Of a DNA stretch of 64,000 nucleotides, positions 49,656 through 58,483 are shown one piece after another (position 1 is the stretch's first letter; each line of letters begins with the position of its first letter). This stretch comes from Temnopleurus reevesii (Eukaryota > Echinodermata > Echinoidea > Temnopleuroida > Temnopleuridae): contig BQKZ01000866.1 in NCBI GenBank assembly GCA_036244855.1, forward strand, positions 1 to 64,000, read 5' to 3'. A program made the position numbers and the translations under genes. Below the pieces are notes generated by a model. That model did no database searches and was not told the origin of the DNA. It saw nothing but the letters and a program-made list of their open reading frames with translations.

Positions 49656-50169
49656 CTGCATGAACACACATTCAATAGGGAAAAAAAAGCTTCATTTAGA
49701 CAACAGTTTGCAATTGTATTTTTGTGTTAAAATTTTTTGTAGTTTTGTGTTAGCATGGACTTAGTAAAGATGGACTTCTGACAATTGTTATATCTTTGAA
49801 GAGGGAGATCTGACAGCATATTTGATACATGAAATATTTGGCTCTCATGTTAATATCCACTATCATGCCCCATATCTTCCAAGCTCAATCCACGATCTGG
49901 CACAGATAATTTATACCCCTGATTGAGACCAACTGTTCTATCTCCCTTTCGTGCAAATTGCAAATCTGTCTGCACATCTCCGCTCCAAAGGACTAAATAT
50001 TGTAAGGAGTCCATGAATAGCAGGTCCATGCCTATTACTGGCTTCTATTAAATTTGTACCAAAAGTAATAGACATTCAACTTATTTAGCCTTGCAGCCTG
50101 TCACGTATTTGTTTTTAATATGTTTTTTTTTTGCCTAATTCAACTGATGCAATTTCTGATATTATTTTC

Positions 50170-50870
50170 ATTTTTACATCACAGCTTTAAAGCACCACCT
50201 ACCTGTCTACTTTTCTGATGCACAGACAGTGTAGCTCAGAGAATGTAATTTTTTCCTGTCCCAGAATACTGGTGAGCTAATTGAAACACTATCATTTCAT
50301 TTTCTATTCACTATCAGAATCAGGTATCACATTTGAATTTCTGTTATCACTGCTACTTTTAAATCAAACCATTACCATTATGAAATTAAAATACACCCGT
50401 CCACTTTTCTGATGCAGCTCTAGACGATGCACCGCTTCCCCTGTAGCACATTCCATTGTGGCTAGAATACGGGTGAGCTATTGAACCCATAACATTCAGT
50501 TTCCAGCAAATATCAGGACCAGATAGTACCTTTAAAATCCTGTTATCACTGCTACTTTTGAATTAAACTGTCATGAAATTAATTTCACCTGTCCACTTTC
50601 CTGATGCAGCTCTAGGCGATGCACCCCTTCCTCTGTTACATTATACATTATGGCTAGGTTGCTGGTGAGCTTATTAAACCAATAACATTCACTTTCACTA
50701 ACTATCAGGACCAGTTAGTTCCTTTACACTTCAGCTATCACTACTACTTCTAAATTAAACTGTCATGAAATTAAAACACACCTGTCCGCTCTTCTGATGC
50801 AGCTCTAAACGATGCACCCCTTCCTCTGTTCCACATTCCACTGTCAGCAAAATACGTGTAAGCTGGTTGA
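50170..50870 (-). repeat. ~193-bp tandem array seeded by the 3' end of the F3 exon
   Basis: Four units with the anchor ctgatgc at 50215, 50409, 50601 and 50794 (spacings 194, 192 and 193). The last unit is the real exon end. Each unit holds the last ~75-90 nt of the exon, the donor position and about 115 nt of intron. Copy at 50601: the minus strand is open over about 30 codons, ending EEGVHRLELHQESGQ before GTGAAA. Copy at 50409: after one base lost, it reads LTRILATMECATGEAVHRLE up to a GTGTAT donor. Copy at 50215 is more decayed. Confidence 0.85.
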
Positions 50871-50976
50871 ACCCAAGGACCGGCGCCCAATCACCGGTCT
50901 TTGCGAGAAGACTGACATCACAGCGAGGTCCGATGATCACGTTGGCATCGGACTGCTGGTCTACATCGGGGAAATC
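50782..50976 (-). CDS. FRMPD: FRMPD exon: FERM F3 lobe core
   Basis: 195 nt, 65 codons, phase 0 at both ends. Acceptor ATACTATCTAG|GAT, donor GGACAG|GTGTGT. It encodes DFPDVDQQSDANVIIGPRCD, VSLLAKTGDWAPVLGFNQLT, then RILLTVECGTEEGVHRLELH and QKSGQ, the PTB/PH-like F3 fold. The [VL]-[IL]-[LI]-GP-[RK] motif and the V-x-R-[LV]-EL-H strand are typical of FRMPD F3. The last ~75 nt of this exon, its donor and ~115 nt of intron form the head of a four-unit ~193-bp tandem array running into the downstream intron. Confidence 0.92.
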
Positions 50977-51525
50977 CTAGATAGTATAGAATGAGATGTC
51001 ATTCAATCTTTCCTGCCTTGTATTGAATAATGAAGGTGATTAAAATGATAATTCGTCCTATTTATTAACTAACAACTAAATTTGTTTCAACTCTTATTCT
51101 AGATAAATGCTTCGTAGACTGAGGTAATGATAAAAGGTCATCACACATATTCAATATTTCTAAAGTACATTATGTCTCACTGTTGCTAATCAAATAGAAA
51201 GGTACCGGTAGATGGAACAAGGTAGTTGACAAAATTAATGAATCCTCTTTTGAGATAAACAAGCTCTGAGATAGTGACAGAAGATGGATAAGAAGGCAAG
51301 ATAAAAAGTCTCTTCTTTTTACTTAGATTTGGAGCGTTAGAGGAGCGAGACGAGAAGAGAGAGGGGAAAAGTAAAGTGAGTGCGGAGAACCATGATAAGA
51401 AAACAGGTGCACAGACAGAGATGGGAGAGAGATGGGGAAAAGAGAAGGGTGTGAATGTGCTTTAACACATTGGTAAAGAGGCTGATAGAAGTTTTCTTTT
51501 TAAAGAAATAAAGACAATAACATAC

Positions 51526-51618
51526 CAGTATGGTTGTGGCAAATGTCCTCGTCCCAAATGACTTGAGTGTTCCAAATATCTTCAGATAGTGAAGCTTGGC
51601 CTGTAGTTCAGTCAGATT
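51526..51618 (-). CDS. FRMPD: FRMPD exon: F2-F3 junction
   Basis: 93 nt, 31 codons, phase 0 at both ends. Acceptor TATTGACTACAG|AAT, donor ATACTG|GTATGT. It encodes NLTELQAKLHYLKIFGTLKS followed by FGTRTFATTIL. This is the last F2 helix (L-x-x-x-QAK-x-x-YLK) and the first F3 strand (G-x-x-x-F-x-[AT]-T). It splices to the exon at 50782-50976. No tandem copies of it are visible. Confidence 0.92.
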
Positions 51619-52109
51619 CTGTAGTCAATATGAAATGAATTTTGATGACACAGTTTACAATCACAAGCATGAATCTTTGAATAGTCCATTTAAAATTGTT
51701 GGAGATTTTGAATTATGAATAAAACAAAAGGGTGAGCTGTCCTTTTTTATGACAAATTAATCTCTATTATGGCAATAGGCTTGGATTTTGCTTCATACAC
51801 TAATTTTGCTTCATACAGATATTGTGTGTACATGGTTTTTACAATAAAACTAATATCTGATCAAGACAAATTAACAGGAACAAAACAGGAAGAGAAATTC
51901 ATGTTCAGTGACAGAGGTTTTGGAGGGAAAATAGAGTCATGATGACTGAAGAGGAATTGTGATGGTAACTAAAAGCTTGCACGTTATAGACATCATGGTA
52001 ATAGCATGGCAGCTTGGTATCAAGTGTAATAAAGCATATGCATATAGTTTAGGGCCATATAAATCAATGTTTTATAAAGTTTCAATTGAATCATTTTAGT
52101 GGCATACAC

Positions 52110-52215
52110 CTTCCGTCCTGATGCAGTCAGGTTTTGATTTTGTTTCATATATAGTGAGATCATCTTCCTGAGTTCCTTGGCCTTCCCATAACACAAGACC
52201 TTGTTTGGAAGGAAC
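52110..52215 (-). CDS. FRMPD: Candidate alternative (mutually exclusive) F2 exon
   Basis: A copy of the preceding exon lacking its first seven codons. It is bounded by TTATTATTAG|G and CGGAAG|GTGTAT. It is 106 nt, one base plus 35 codons, encoding FLPNKVLCYGKAKELRKMIS then LYMKQNQNLTASGRK. Entry and exit phases equal those of the 127-nt exon, so either exon alone keeps the frame and both together break it. There are no indels or stops relative to the parent. By hand count, 13 codons differ synonymously and 8 by replacement, which argues for protein-level constraint on both copies. Against use: the pyrimidine tract is weak, the donor is weak at position +5, and codons are missing at the 5' end. 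It could be a decaying duplicate. Confidence 0.5.
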
Positions 52216-52331
52216 CTAATAATAACCATTTTCTTTTTCATGCATTTACATAATAGTGTTTTACCAAGCCAAAAGTGAGCTAGTCCCAAAATATGGTGAA
52301 AGCTAGATAGTTTAACTACATTCTCACATAC

Positions 52332-52458
52332 CTTCTGCCCTGGAGCGGTCAGATTCTGATTCTGTTTCATATGTTGAGAGATCATCTTTCTCAATTCTTT
52401 GGCCTTCCAATGACACAGAACATTCTTTGGAAGAAACCTATCTAGACCATCTTCTTTC
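52332..52458 (-). CDS. FRMPD: FRMPD exon: FERM F2 lobe, second part
   Basis: 127 nt: one base completing a codon plus 42 codons. Acceptor ATGATTTCTAG|G behind a pyrimidine-rich tract, donor AAG|GTATGT. It encodes KEDGLDRFLPKNVLCHWKAK and then ELRKMISQHMKQNQNLTAPG with a final QK, matching FRMPD F2 (acid-x-GL-x-x-FLP-x-x-VL...NQNL-x-[AP]-PG-[KQ]K). It ends in phase 0 and joins 51526-51618. A second, shorter version of the same coding sequence sits 116 nt downstream, with identical phases. Confidence 0.93.
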
Positions 52459-53984
52459 CTAGAAATCATAATAAAGCAGAAAAGGGAGATCATAAAATGA
52501 AAAGTGATCATTGAATAAGCAATACCATTAAATTTCAAAACTAACCATTCAGCCGGTTTACTACGTTATTCAAAATCTATACACAAAATTGCATGTTTCT
52601 TTTTCGCCAAGTGAACCTCAATATTCTAATGTTAGATACAATAAAAATACAATACTTGTAATCAAATGTGTGCAAGTTGTTTATCGTTTTGTCTGGTAAC
52701 GTCTTGAAAAGAGTTTAGGGTTGTTAACTTATCATATGCATATAATTAAATTTGAATTTTATCTAATAAGTAATCTAACGTATTTAATGGCATCATTTTA
52801 AATTTATCAGTTGTCAAATAAACCAGTTCTAAACCAACCCAGCATCTTTTAATGTAGCTGGACGGATTGACTAGCAAATTCAGCATTTAGCATTGTGCCA
52901 TTTACAAACATGTAAATGTTTAGAACAACAAGTGTAGCCAACATAACTATGTGATGTCACAAAATCTGCTTAAAGAAGAACCACGGGGGAAATCACGAAT
53001 ACAACATATTTTACATGTACGAAAAGGTGATTATGTGGATAAATTCTTGAAAGAACTGTTTTATATCAAATTCGATCATGTAAAACAAAAACCTGATTTT
53101 AGGGCTTGTTTTTTGCATTTCGGTTTCGGAATCCTTCGAGTTATTTCGAGTTATTTCGAGTTATTTCGTGTTATTTACTTCATGACGTCAAGGAGAGTAC
53201 ACTTGCAGAAGGAACCACCCAGCATAATTTAGAGGGCAAACTGTCTTCCTCTACATGCTTTGAATTATTTTATGTATTTACTTTTTTGTCCTCTAAAGCT
53301 ATCCAAAATACTATGACGGCAAACGCTATTGTAAGTAAGGTGCAAGTGCATTGTTGTCGTAAATCAAATTGTACGCTCGCTCATTCTTTCCTTTGTTTCT
53401 TATGCCTTTTATATCTGAGAAAATAATTGCCACACTCAAGGAGTCAGGTTGTTATTGTAACATTTCATTCATTGGACATGTCTATTTACTGAATCATTTC
53501 AAGCAGTGTGTTGTGGATACATAGCTCTATTATGTACACATAAGGAAATTCCTTCCTCTTATTCTGCTGAGTAATGTTGAACAGGAATACACCGTATAAA
53601 TCGGGGAAATACTTTCTTTTGTGTGCATATAACCCTTTCGAAGGCTTCAGTGGAAGTTGTTTGGTTCGTCCAATTTTTTTTTCATTCTTGCTCGAAATGT
53701 TTTCCCTTTTTTGACCTCACGATACCAATCACTTTTCGCATTCCGTTCGCATTTCATTCGTCAAACCCGCACGTTCCAGGCTTGATAATGTCTTTGTGAT
53801 TCTCCTTTAATTTTTTGTCATCCACGCTGTCTATCCAACAAATGCTGCATATGCTGATTCAAAGCAAATTCTGTGAAAAGCACTCCCCATCCATAATTGG
53901 TGGTTGCACAATCTGGTATCTTACGAGTGATATAAAATTTGGGCAAAGATATTGCCTAACACAACAACCAGAAAAAAAACTTAC
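52459..53984 (-). other. FRMPD intron between the two F2 exons
   Basis: 1.5 kb with the 10-bp repeat at 53137. No extra exon recognised. A 93-codon plus-strand frame at 52951-53232 has no recognisable motif. Confidence 0.7.
53137..53176. repeat. 10-bp tandem repeat (cgagttattt) x4
   Basis: Three exact units and one with a single change, in the intron between 53985 and 52458. Confidence 0.9.
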
Positions 53985-54121
53985 TCAATGACTTTGAGGG
54001 AGACTTTGGTGTTCTGTTTACTGGCCAGTAAATGTTCATGGATGTGAAGAGATGCCAGTCTCATAGCAGTCTCAGGTTTCAGCTCACTAGAATACCTCTC
54101 CTGGAGAACATCATTGCAACA
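53985..54121 (-). CDS. FRMPD: FRMPD exon: FERM F2 lobe, first part
   Basis: 137 nt: 45 codons plus 2 nt. Acceptor CTCAATGTACAG|TGT, donor ATTGA|GTAAGT. It encodes CCNDVLQERYSSELKPETAM, then RLASLHIHEHLLASKQNT and KVSLKVI, the classic F2 sequence Q-x-CNDV-x-x-ER...A-x-x-L-A-[AS]-L-x-I. The final GA joins the first G of the next exon to give Glu. Two partial copies lie immediately upstream at about 54.20-54.32 and 54.40-54.53 kb. This is the only copy with the 3' end KVSLKVI and the donor. Confidence 0.93.
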
Positions 54122-54189
54122 CTGTACATTGAGGAGAGAAAATGGAGAGAAAGGGTGATAATAAATAGTAAACATTGAAGGTAAACATG

Positions 54190-54560
54190 ATACCTTGCCA
54201 ACTTTTCATCATGAAAAGTCCTAACGCTCATGGATGTGAAGGGATGCCAGCCTCATGGCAGTCTCTGGTTTCAGCTCGCTGGAATACATCATTGCAACAC
54301 TGTACATTGAGAAGCAGAGATGGAGAGAAAAGATGTGGTTAACTGAAAGCACACTTGGTGCACAGGGCCTGTGTACCACCAGAAGATGTAATCAAACAAC
54401 TTTGGTATTCTGTTTACTGGCCAGTAAATGCTCATGGATGTGAAGGGATGCAAGCCTCATCGCAGTCTCTGGTTTCAGCTCACTAGAATACCTCTCTTGG
54501 AGGACATCATTGCAGCACTGTATATCGAGGAGCAGAGATGGAAAGGAAAGATTTGGTTTA
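54190..54560 (-). repeat. Two upstream partial copies of the F2 exon
   Basis: The anchor gatgtgaag occurs at 54041 (real exon), 54233 and 54437. The copy at 54437 has an acceptor-like CGATATACAG and 40 codons identical in protein to the exon (CCNDVLQERYSS...KQNTKV). By my count it has 10 synonymous and no replacement differences, but the donor end is lost and TGA follows. The copy at 54233 has the acceptor, lacks about 14 nt near its start (frameshift) and breaks off after HIHE. The two copies share most of the synonymous states that differ from the exon. Confidence 0.85.
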
Positions 54561-55002
54561 CTGAAAATAGGTTTACTGTAAATAAACTTGGTGCATCAGG
54601 TCTGTGTACTATACGAAGACCTAATCAATAATCCACCTCAATTGATTTCCAGAACTACCAACTATTTCAAAATATTCTAATGATATACTTTGTACTATAA
54701 TGAAAAGCTTGACTTAAAGTTTTAGAATGGGTCTAACCGTTTTTCCCTTGAATTGTCTCATTCACCTGTTTCAGATGTCTAATCTTGCCAACATTTCAGA
54801 ATAATTTGCAACCCTTATTTACACCCATTCCAATATGTAATGTGTTTAACAATTATAGACTGGCCAAGACCTACGAAAAGTTTAGAAAGAAAAAAGGAGA
54901 CGATAATGTTTAAAGAGGGAAGAAGATCACTCCAATACCATTCACTAAAATCGTCAAATTCTATGAAAACAGTAAATCCCATAATTTTGAGGTGTGACAA
55001 AC

Positions 55003-55122
55003 CTGTTGATAGAAGTACTCAAAAGCTTGAGCATCTTCATTGAGTAGATCATAGGCATCTGAAGGCATGTAGGTAATCCTCAAGTGGCACTTCCAGTTCT
55101 GACTGCCTGGTCTTGCTGCAAT
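55003..55122 (-). CDS. FRMPD: FRMPD exon: F1-F2 junction
   Basis: 120 nt, 40 codons, phase 0 at both ends. Acceptor GGGTTACCAG|ATT, donor CAACAG|GTTTGT. It encodes IAARPGSQNWKCHLRITYMP and then SDAYDLLNEDAQAFEYFYQQ. This is the F1-F2 linker with the R-I-[TS]-[YF]-[MV]-P strand and the start of the F2 acyl-CoA-binding-protein-like helical lobe. The typical AFEY[LF]Y signature directly precedes the CCNDVLQERYSS start of the next exon. Confidence 0.93.
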
Positions 55123-55638
55123 CTGGTAACCCATGGAGATAGAAAAATAACGAGTGCATCAAAGGTATACAAGAAAAAAAGAGATTTGAATTTTTAATGC
55201 ATACATCTTCAAAAGTATACTTGGCTGTATTTTATTTTCCTATGTTTGTTTGTTTTGTCTTTTCTTGGTGTGACTTTGTTTCATGGTTGAAAAACCAAAT
55301 GTTGGGTTACAACAACACTGCAGTTATTCAATTATCAGTTCATGCATGATTAGAAGTTTGTTCCAAAGACTATGATATTGTCAGTTCAAAAATAAGGTCA
55401 ACCATATTTGATAAGATTTTTGTTTAAAAGATTGTGTACTAGTAAACTTTAGGTCTAATAGTGTTGGTCTAAACATCTTTTTAATCATCTTTGATTATTC
55501 ATTTTGGTTAAGGATCAGGTATGATGTTCGAGACCTGTAGAGAAATGTTATGATGCTGCATGTACCCTAAACAAAACAATATCTAATTATCATCTTTATC
55601 TTAAATTTCTATAAATTCTATAATTTCTATAAACCAAC

Positions 55639-55770
55639 CTGTCTTAGTGTTTCACATTCTTGGAGGATGATGAACTTTTGTTGCGATGGAACTCTGACAT
55701 CCTCCACCACCAATGAGAAATATTCCAAGCATTTCAGACCCAACTTCTCCTTCAAATTCAATAGAACCTC
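55639..55770 (-). CDS. FRMPD: FRMPD exon: FERM F1 lobe, second part
   Basis: 132 nt, 44 codons, phase 0 at both ends. Acceptor TTACTTCACAG|GAG, donor CAG|GTTGGT. It begins EVLLNLKEKLGLKCLEYFSL and ends QQKFIILQECETLRQ, the alpha-helix, beta-strand and [ILV]-L-x-E-x-E-T-L-x-Q close of F1 seen in FRMPD1/4. No tandem copies are visible around this exon. It joins 55003-55122 in phase 0. Confidence 0.93.
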
Positions 55771-56202
55771 CTGTGAAGTAATAATAATAATACATGTACA
55801 TAACATTTATTTAATAGGAGCACAATATGGATGTTTCTAAGCGCACGGTATTTTGATTATGAAGAGAACAGTAACCGGTAAATTAAGTGAAGAAGAAGAG
55901 GAGGAAAAAAATATAGCACACAGATAACATAAACAAACTAACAAAAACAGTGGCGATCAATTAAATCAATGTAGATATGGTGTGCATCTCCACTGACCGA
56001 CCCACAACTGCATTTCACAGTTTAAAGAAATAGATTTTGAGCAAACATTTGAATAGGCGGGTTTACTTATATATTCAAATTTATGTGCGTTTAACGTAGT
56101 TACGTGGTATTCCAAAGACCGGTTGATAACAATAAGACTTCAATACTTGGAATCCAGTTTGCATACATTACTTGTTGCTATGTCGGGCAAGCCTCGGGCA
56201 AG

Positions 56203-56231
56203 NNNNNNNNNNNNNNNNNNNNNNNNNNNNN
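56203..56231. other. Short assembly gap in an FRMPD intron
   Basis: 29 N between the exons at 56343 and 55770. No exon is interrupted. Confidence 0.95.
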
Positions 56232-56342
56232 AGTATGTTACAAAAAAAATTAAATCAAGGGACAGCATTTGGGAAATTAAAAGCGAACCAAAATCATGTT
56301 ATATTATCAACAAATTGTAGAATGATCAGGTACTATACAAAC

Positions 56343-56447
56343 CTTAACAGTGGTTGAGTCATCGTACTTGAATGATTTGGTTTGCCCGTTCTCCAGATAC
56401 ACCTTGAGGACGTCTGGTAAGTACACTAGACTGGGTGGCATCTTGGG
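56343..56447 (-). CDS. FRMPD: FRMPD exon: FERM F1 lobe, first part
   Basis: 105 nt, 35 codons, phase 0 at both ends. Acceptor TTTCCACACAG|CCC, donor AAG|GTTTGT. It encodes [20 protein letters not shown] followed by [15 protein letters not shown], the ubiquitin-like F1 start that is highly characteristic of FRMPD proteins ([13 protein letters not shown]). Two partial copies with their own acceptors lie just upstream, at about 56.6-56.72 and 56.86-56.96 kb. They break off at the same codon, so only this copy has the exon 3' end and the donor. Splicing to 55639-55770 continues the F1 lobe in frame. Confidence 0.93.
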
Positions 56448-56589
56448 CTGTGTGGAAACACAGAAGATAGATAAGGATTACCTCTCAAAAGGTATTGATT
56501 ATTATGATTACACGAATAGTCATCCTGAAATGTTGTTGGGATTTCCTATAGATCTCTAATGAATTGCCTTGAGTAAAAATAAAAGTATC

Positions 56590-56965
56590 CTCATCAAAAT
56601 TCCTGAATTACTTGAATGATTTGGTTTGCCTGTTCTCCAGATACACCTTCAGGACATCTGGTAAGCACACTAGACTCGGTGGCATCTTGGGCTGTGTGGA
56701 AACACAGAAGATAGATCAGGATTACCTCTCAAAAGGTATTGATTATTATGATTACACGAATAGTCACCCTGAAATGTTGTTGGAATTTCCTATAGATCTC
56801 TAATGAATTGCCTTTAGTAAAAAAAAAAATAAATAAAAAATATCCTCATCAAAATTCCTGAATTACTTGAATGATTTGGTTTGCCCGTTCTCCAGATACA
56901 CCTTGAGGACATCTGGTAAGTACACTAGACTCGGTGGCATTTTGGGCTACATGGAAACACAGAAG
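56590..56965 (-). repeat. Two upstream partial copies of the F1 exon
   Basis: Unit starts (first base after the acceptor) are 56447 (real), 56691 and 56946, giving spacings of 244 and 255. Both copies keep CACAG or GTAG before CCC and read PKMPPSLV[CY][10 protein letters not shown] up to TKSFK, then TAA. They therefore stop in the middle of the exon and have no donor. The copy at 56946 is protein-identical over 27 codons with three synonymous changes. The copy at 56691 has two replacements. The flanking intron sequence is very similar between units, so the duplication looks recent. Confidence 0.88.
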
Positions 56966-58323
56966 ATGATTACCTCTCAAAAGGTATTGATTATTTTGAT
57001 TCCATGAATAGTCACTGCTTTAATGGGGAGAAAAAGTTCTGGAGATTTTCATTTAAATGGAGGCTGGATCGTAGCATTTAAATGGACGCTGGATCGAAGT
57101 ACAAGCACAATATTTTTCTCGTCTAAAAATGACAAGACAAAAATGGCTGAACATGTGAATCAAATAGGATGGATTTACTGATTAAATTTATACAAACCTT
57201 TAACTCATACACGTAGTACGACAAAATTTATACGGCAAAATGTAAAATTTGTTCAAACTGCTTGTATGTTTTGCTCCAAGATGGTAACAAATCAATAATA
57301 CATTTATAATTGGAATCCTTATTACCATGTAGACTTCGAGGCAGAAGGCAAATTATTGTCTATAAATGAAGGATACGGCTAACTCAAGATAGATTCAATA
57401 AAACAAAACTGTCAAGAACTAGCATACATCTACGCCTTGAGCAAACGAATGTGTATACGTGCAGAAAACATCTTCAGAACAAAAGGATTAATTCTCTCCA
57501 GGCATTTAAATCCTTGAAAAATACTTTTGTGGTTTTAAAATTAGTATTCTCTACAAAGAGAAACTGATTGTAAATTGACACTTCAAAGAGTTTGAATCAA
57601 TTTATGATCAGTCGTGAAGTAGCAGAAACCCACTTCATTCTTGAAGTCTGATAGATTCATATTCAGTTTTCTATACAGAGAATGATTTTCCTTGTAGCAC
57701 GTCGTAATTTGCTATGCGATTTTAGCACGATTGCTATATTGAAGACATTATTTTAAGCAACTTCATCGTATAAAACTGTAGAGTAAAGTGTCAATAGTTC
57801 CTTAATATAATGTAGGCACTGGTGAATACTAATGAAATTCAAAACAGGTAAATTATTCATGTAGAATCCAATCTTTGCACAATCCATAAAAAGATACAAT
57901 AAAACATTTTAGTCCATTGATATGTTGGAAAATGGTGGAAAATAATACCAAATGGTCACAAATTGCCATTCGGCTTCATTCAGGTAATGGAACAGTTAAA
58001 ATGGATTGACCATTACTTTAATAGCAAAATCGTTCTTTTATTATGCATCAAACCAGCCATCTCTGTTTTAATATTTTTATGAAAACAAGTGGATGGTAGA
58101 TAAATGTTCACATGGGACATATTGTTGGAAGTAGTAATATCTTTTAACACTCTACATCAAAATCACCTGATGCCGTTACAGACTTTTAAAATGTGATGTG
58201 GGGGTGGGAGGATGGGGGAATGGCGATGGATTAGCACATCAAACTTTGAGAGACACGCCGCCGACTGATTGCATTTCTCAAGCCTCGTAAGACATCTCGA
58301 TGAGATAAAAAAAAAACACTTAC
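56966..58323 (-). other. FRMPD intron, 5' part before the F1 exon copies
   Basis: No exon or named repeat is visible in this 1.36-kb stretch. It runs from the donor at 58324 to the first F1-exon copy. Confidence 0.7.
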
Positions 58324-58483
58324 CGCGTTAGAAGGAAATGTGTTGACATTGTCCGCAAAGCGCACACGAGGGGGTTTGGCTTTCAGTTTCTGCTTTTTGG
58401 TTGCGCTGAGGAAAGAGGACTTGAGGCCTGTCTTGTCAATGTAGGGCTGCATCACCGAGAGAGAGATTTCATCGGTGGAGTAT
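58324..58483 (-). CDS. FRMPD: FRMPD exon: end of PDZ domain and PDZ-FERM linker
   Basis: 160 nt: one base completing a codon plus 53 codons. Acceptor ...CACTATGACAG before 58483 and donor GCG|GTAAGT after 58324. The peptide starts YSTDEISLSVMQPY, which fits the last beta strand of a PDZ domain, then a basic linker with PPRVRFADNVN. Vertebrate FRMPDs have the same order: a short IQPY-type strand, a Lys-rich linker, then a VRF[AS]-acidic motif before the FERM domain. The exon ends in phase 0 and joins 56343-56447. The rest of the PDZ domain, with its GLGF-type loop, should lie upstream of the window edge; I could not find it in 58.5-64 kb. Confidence 0.9.

Larger units (their letters stand above)
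38608..58483 (-). other. FRMPD: FRMPD-family gene locus (FERM/PDZ scaffold), 3' portion
   Basis: Overview of one minus-strand gene whose 5' end lies beyond the window. Exons joined by GT-AG introns of matching phase give, in order: the PDZ tail and linker, a complete FERM domain (F1, F2, F3), a PPxY-bearing linker, about 1,500 residues of acidic, serine-rich and proline-rich sequence, and a helical C-terminus. FERM segments such as [33 protein letters not shown] and VIIGPRCDVSLLAKTG resemble vertebrate FRMPD1/3/4 as I recall them. In vertebrates these are scaffolds: FRMPD4 (Preso) binds PSD-95 and Homer in spines, and FRMPD1 binds GPSM-type proteins at the cortex. The paralogue equivalence is not resolvable here. 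The roughly 2,040 residues seen exceed the human family members. Five exons carry tandem partial self-copies. Confidence 0.92.
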
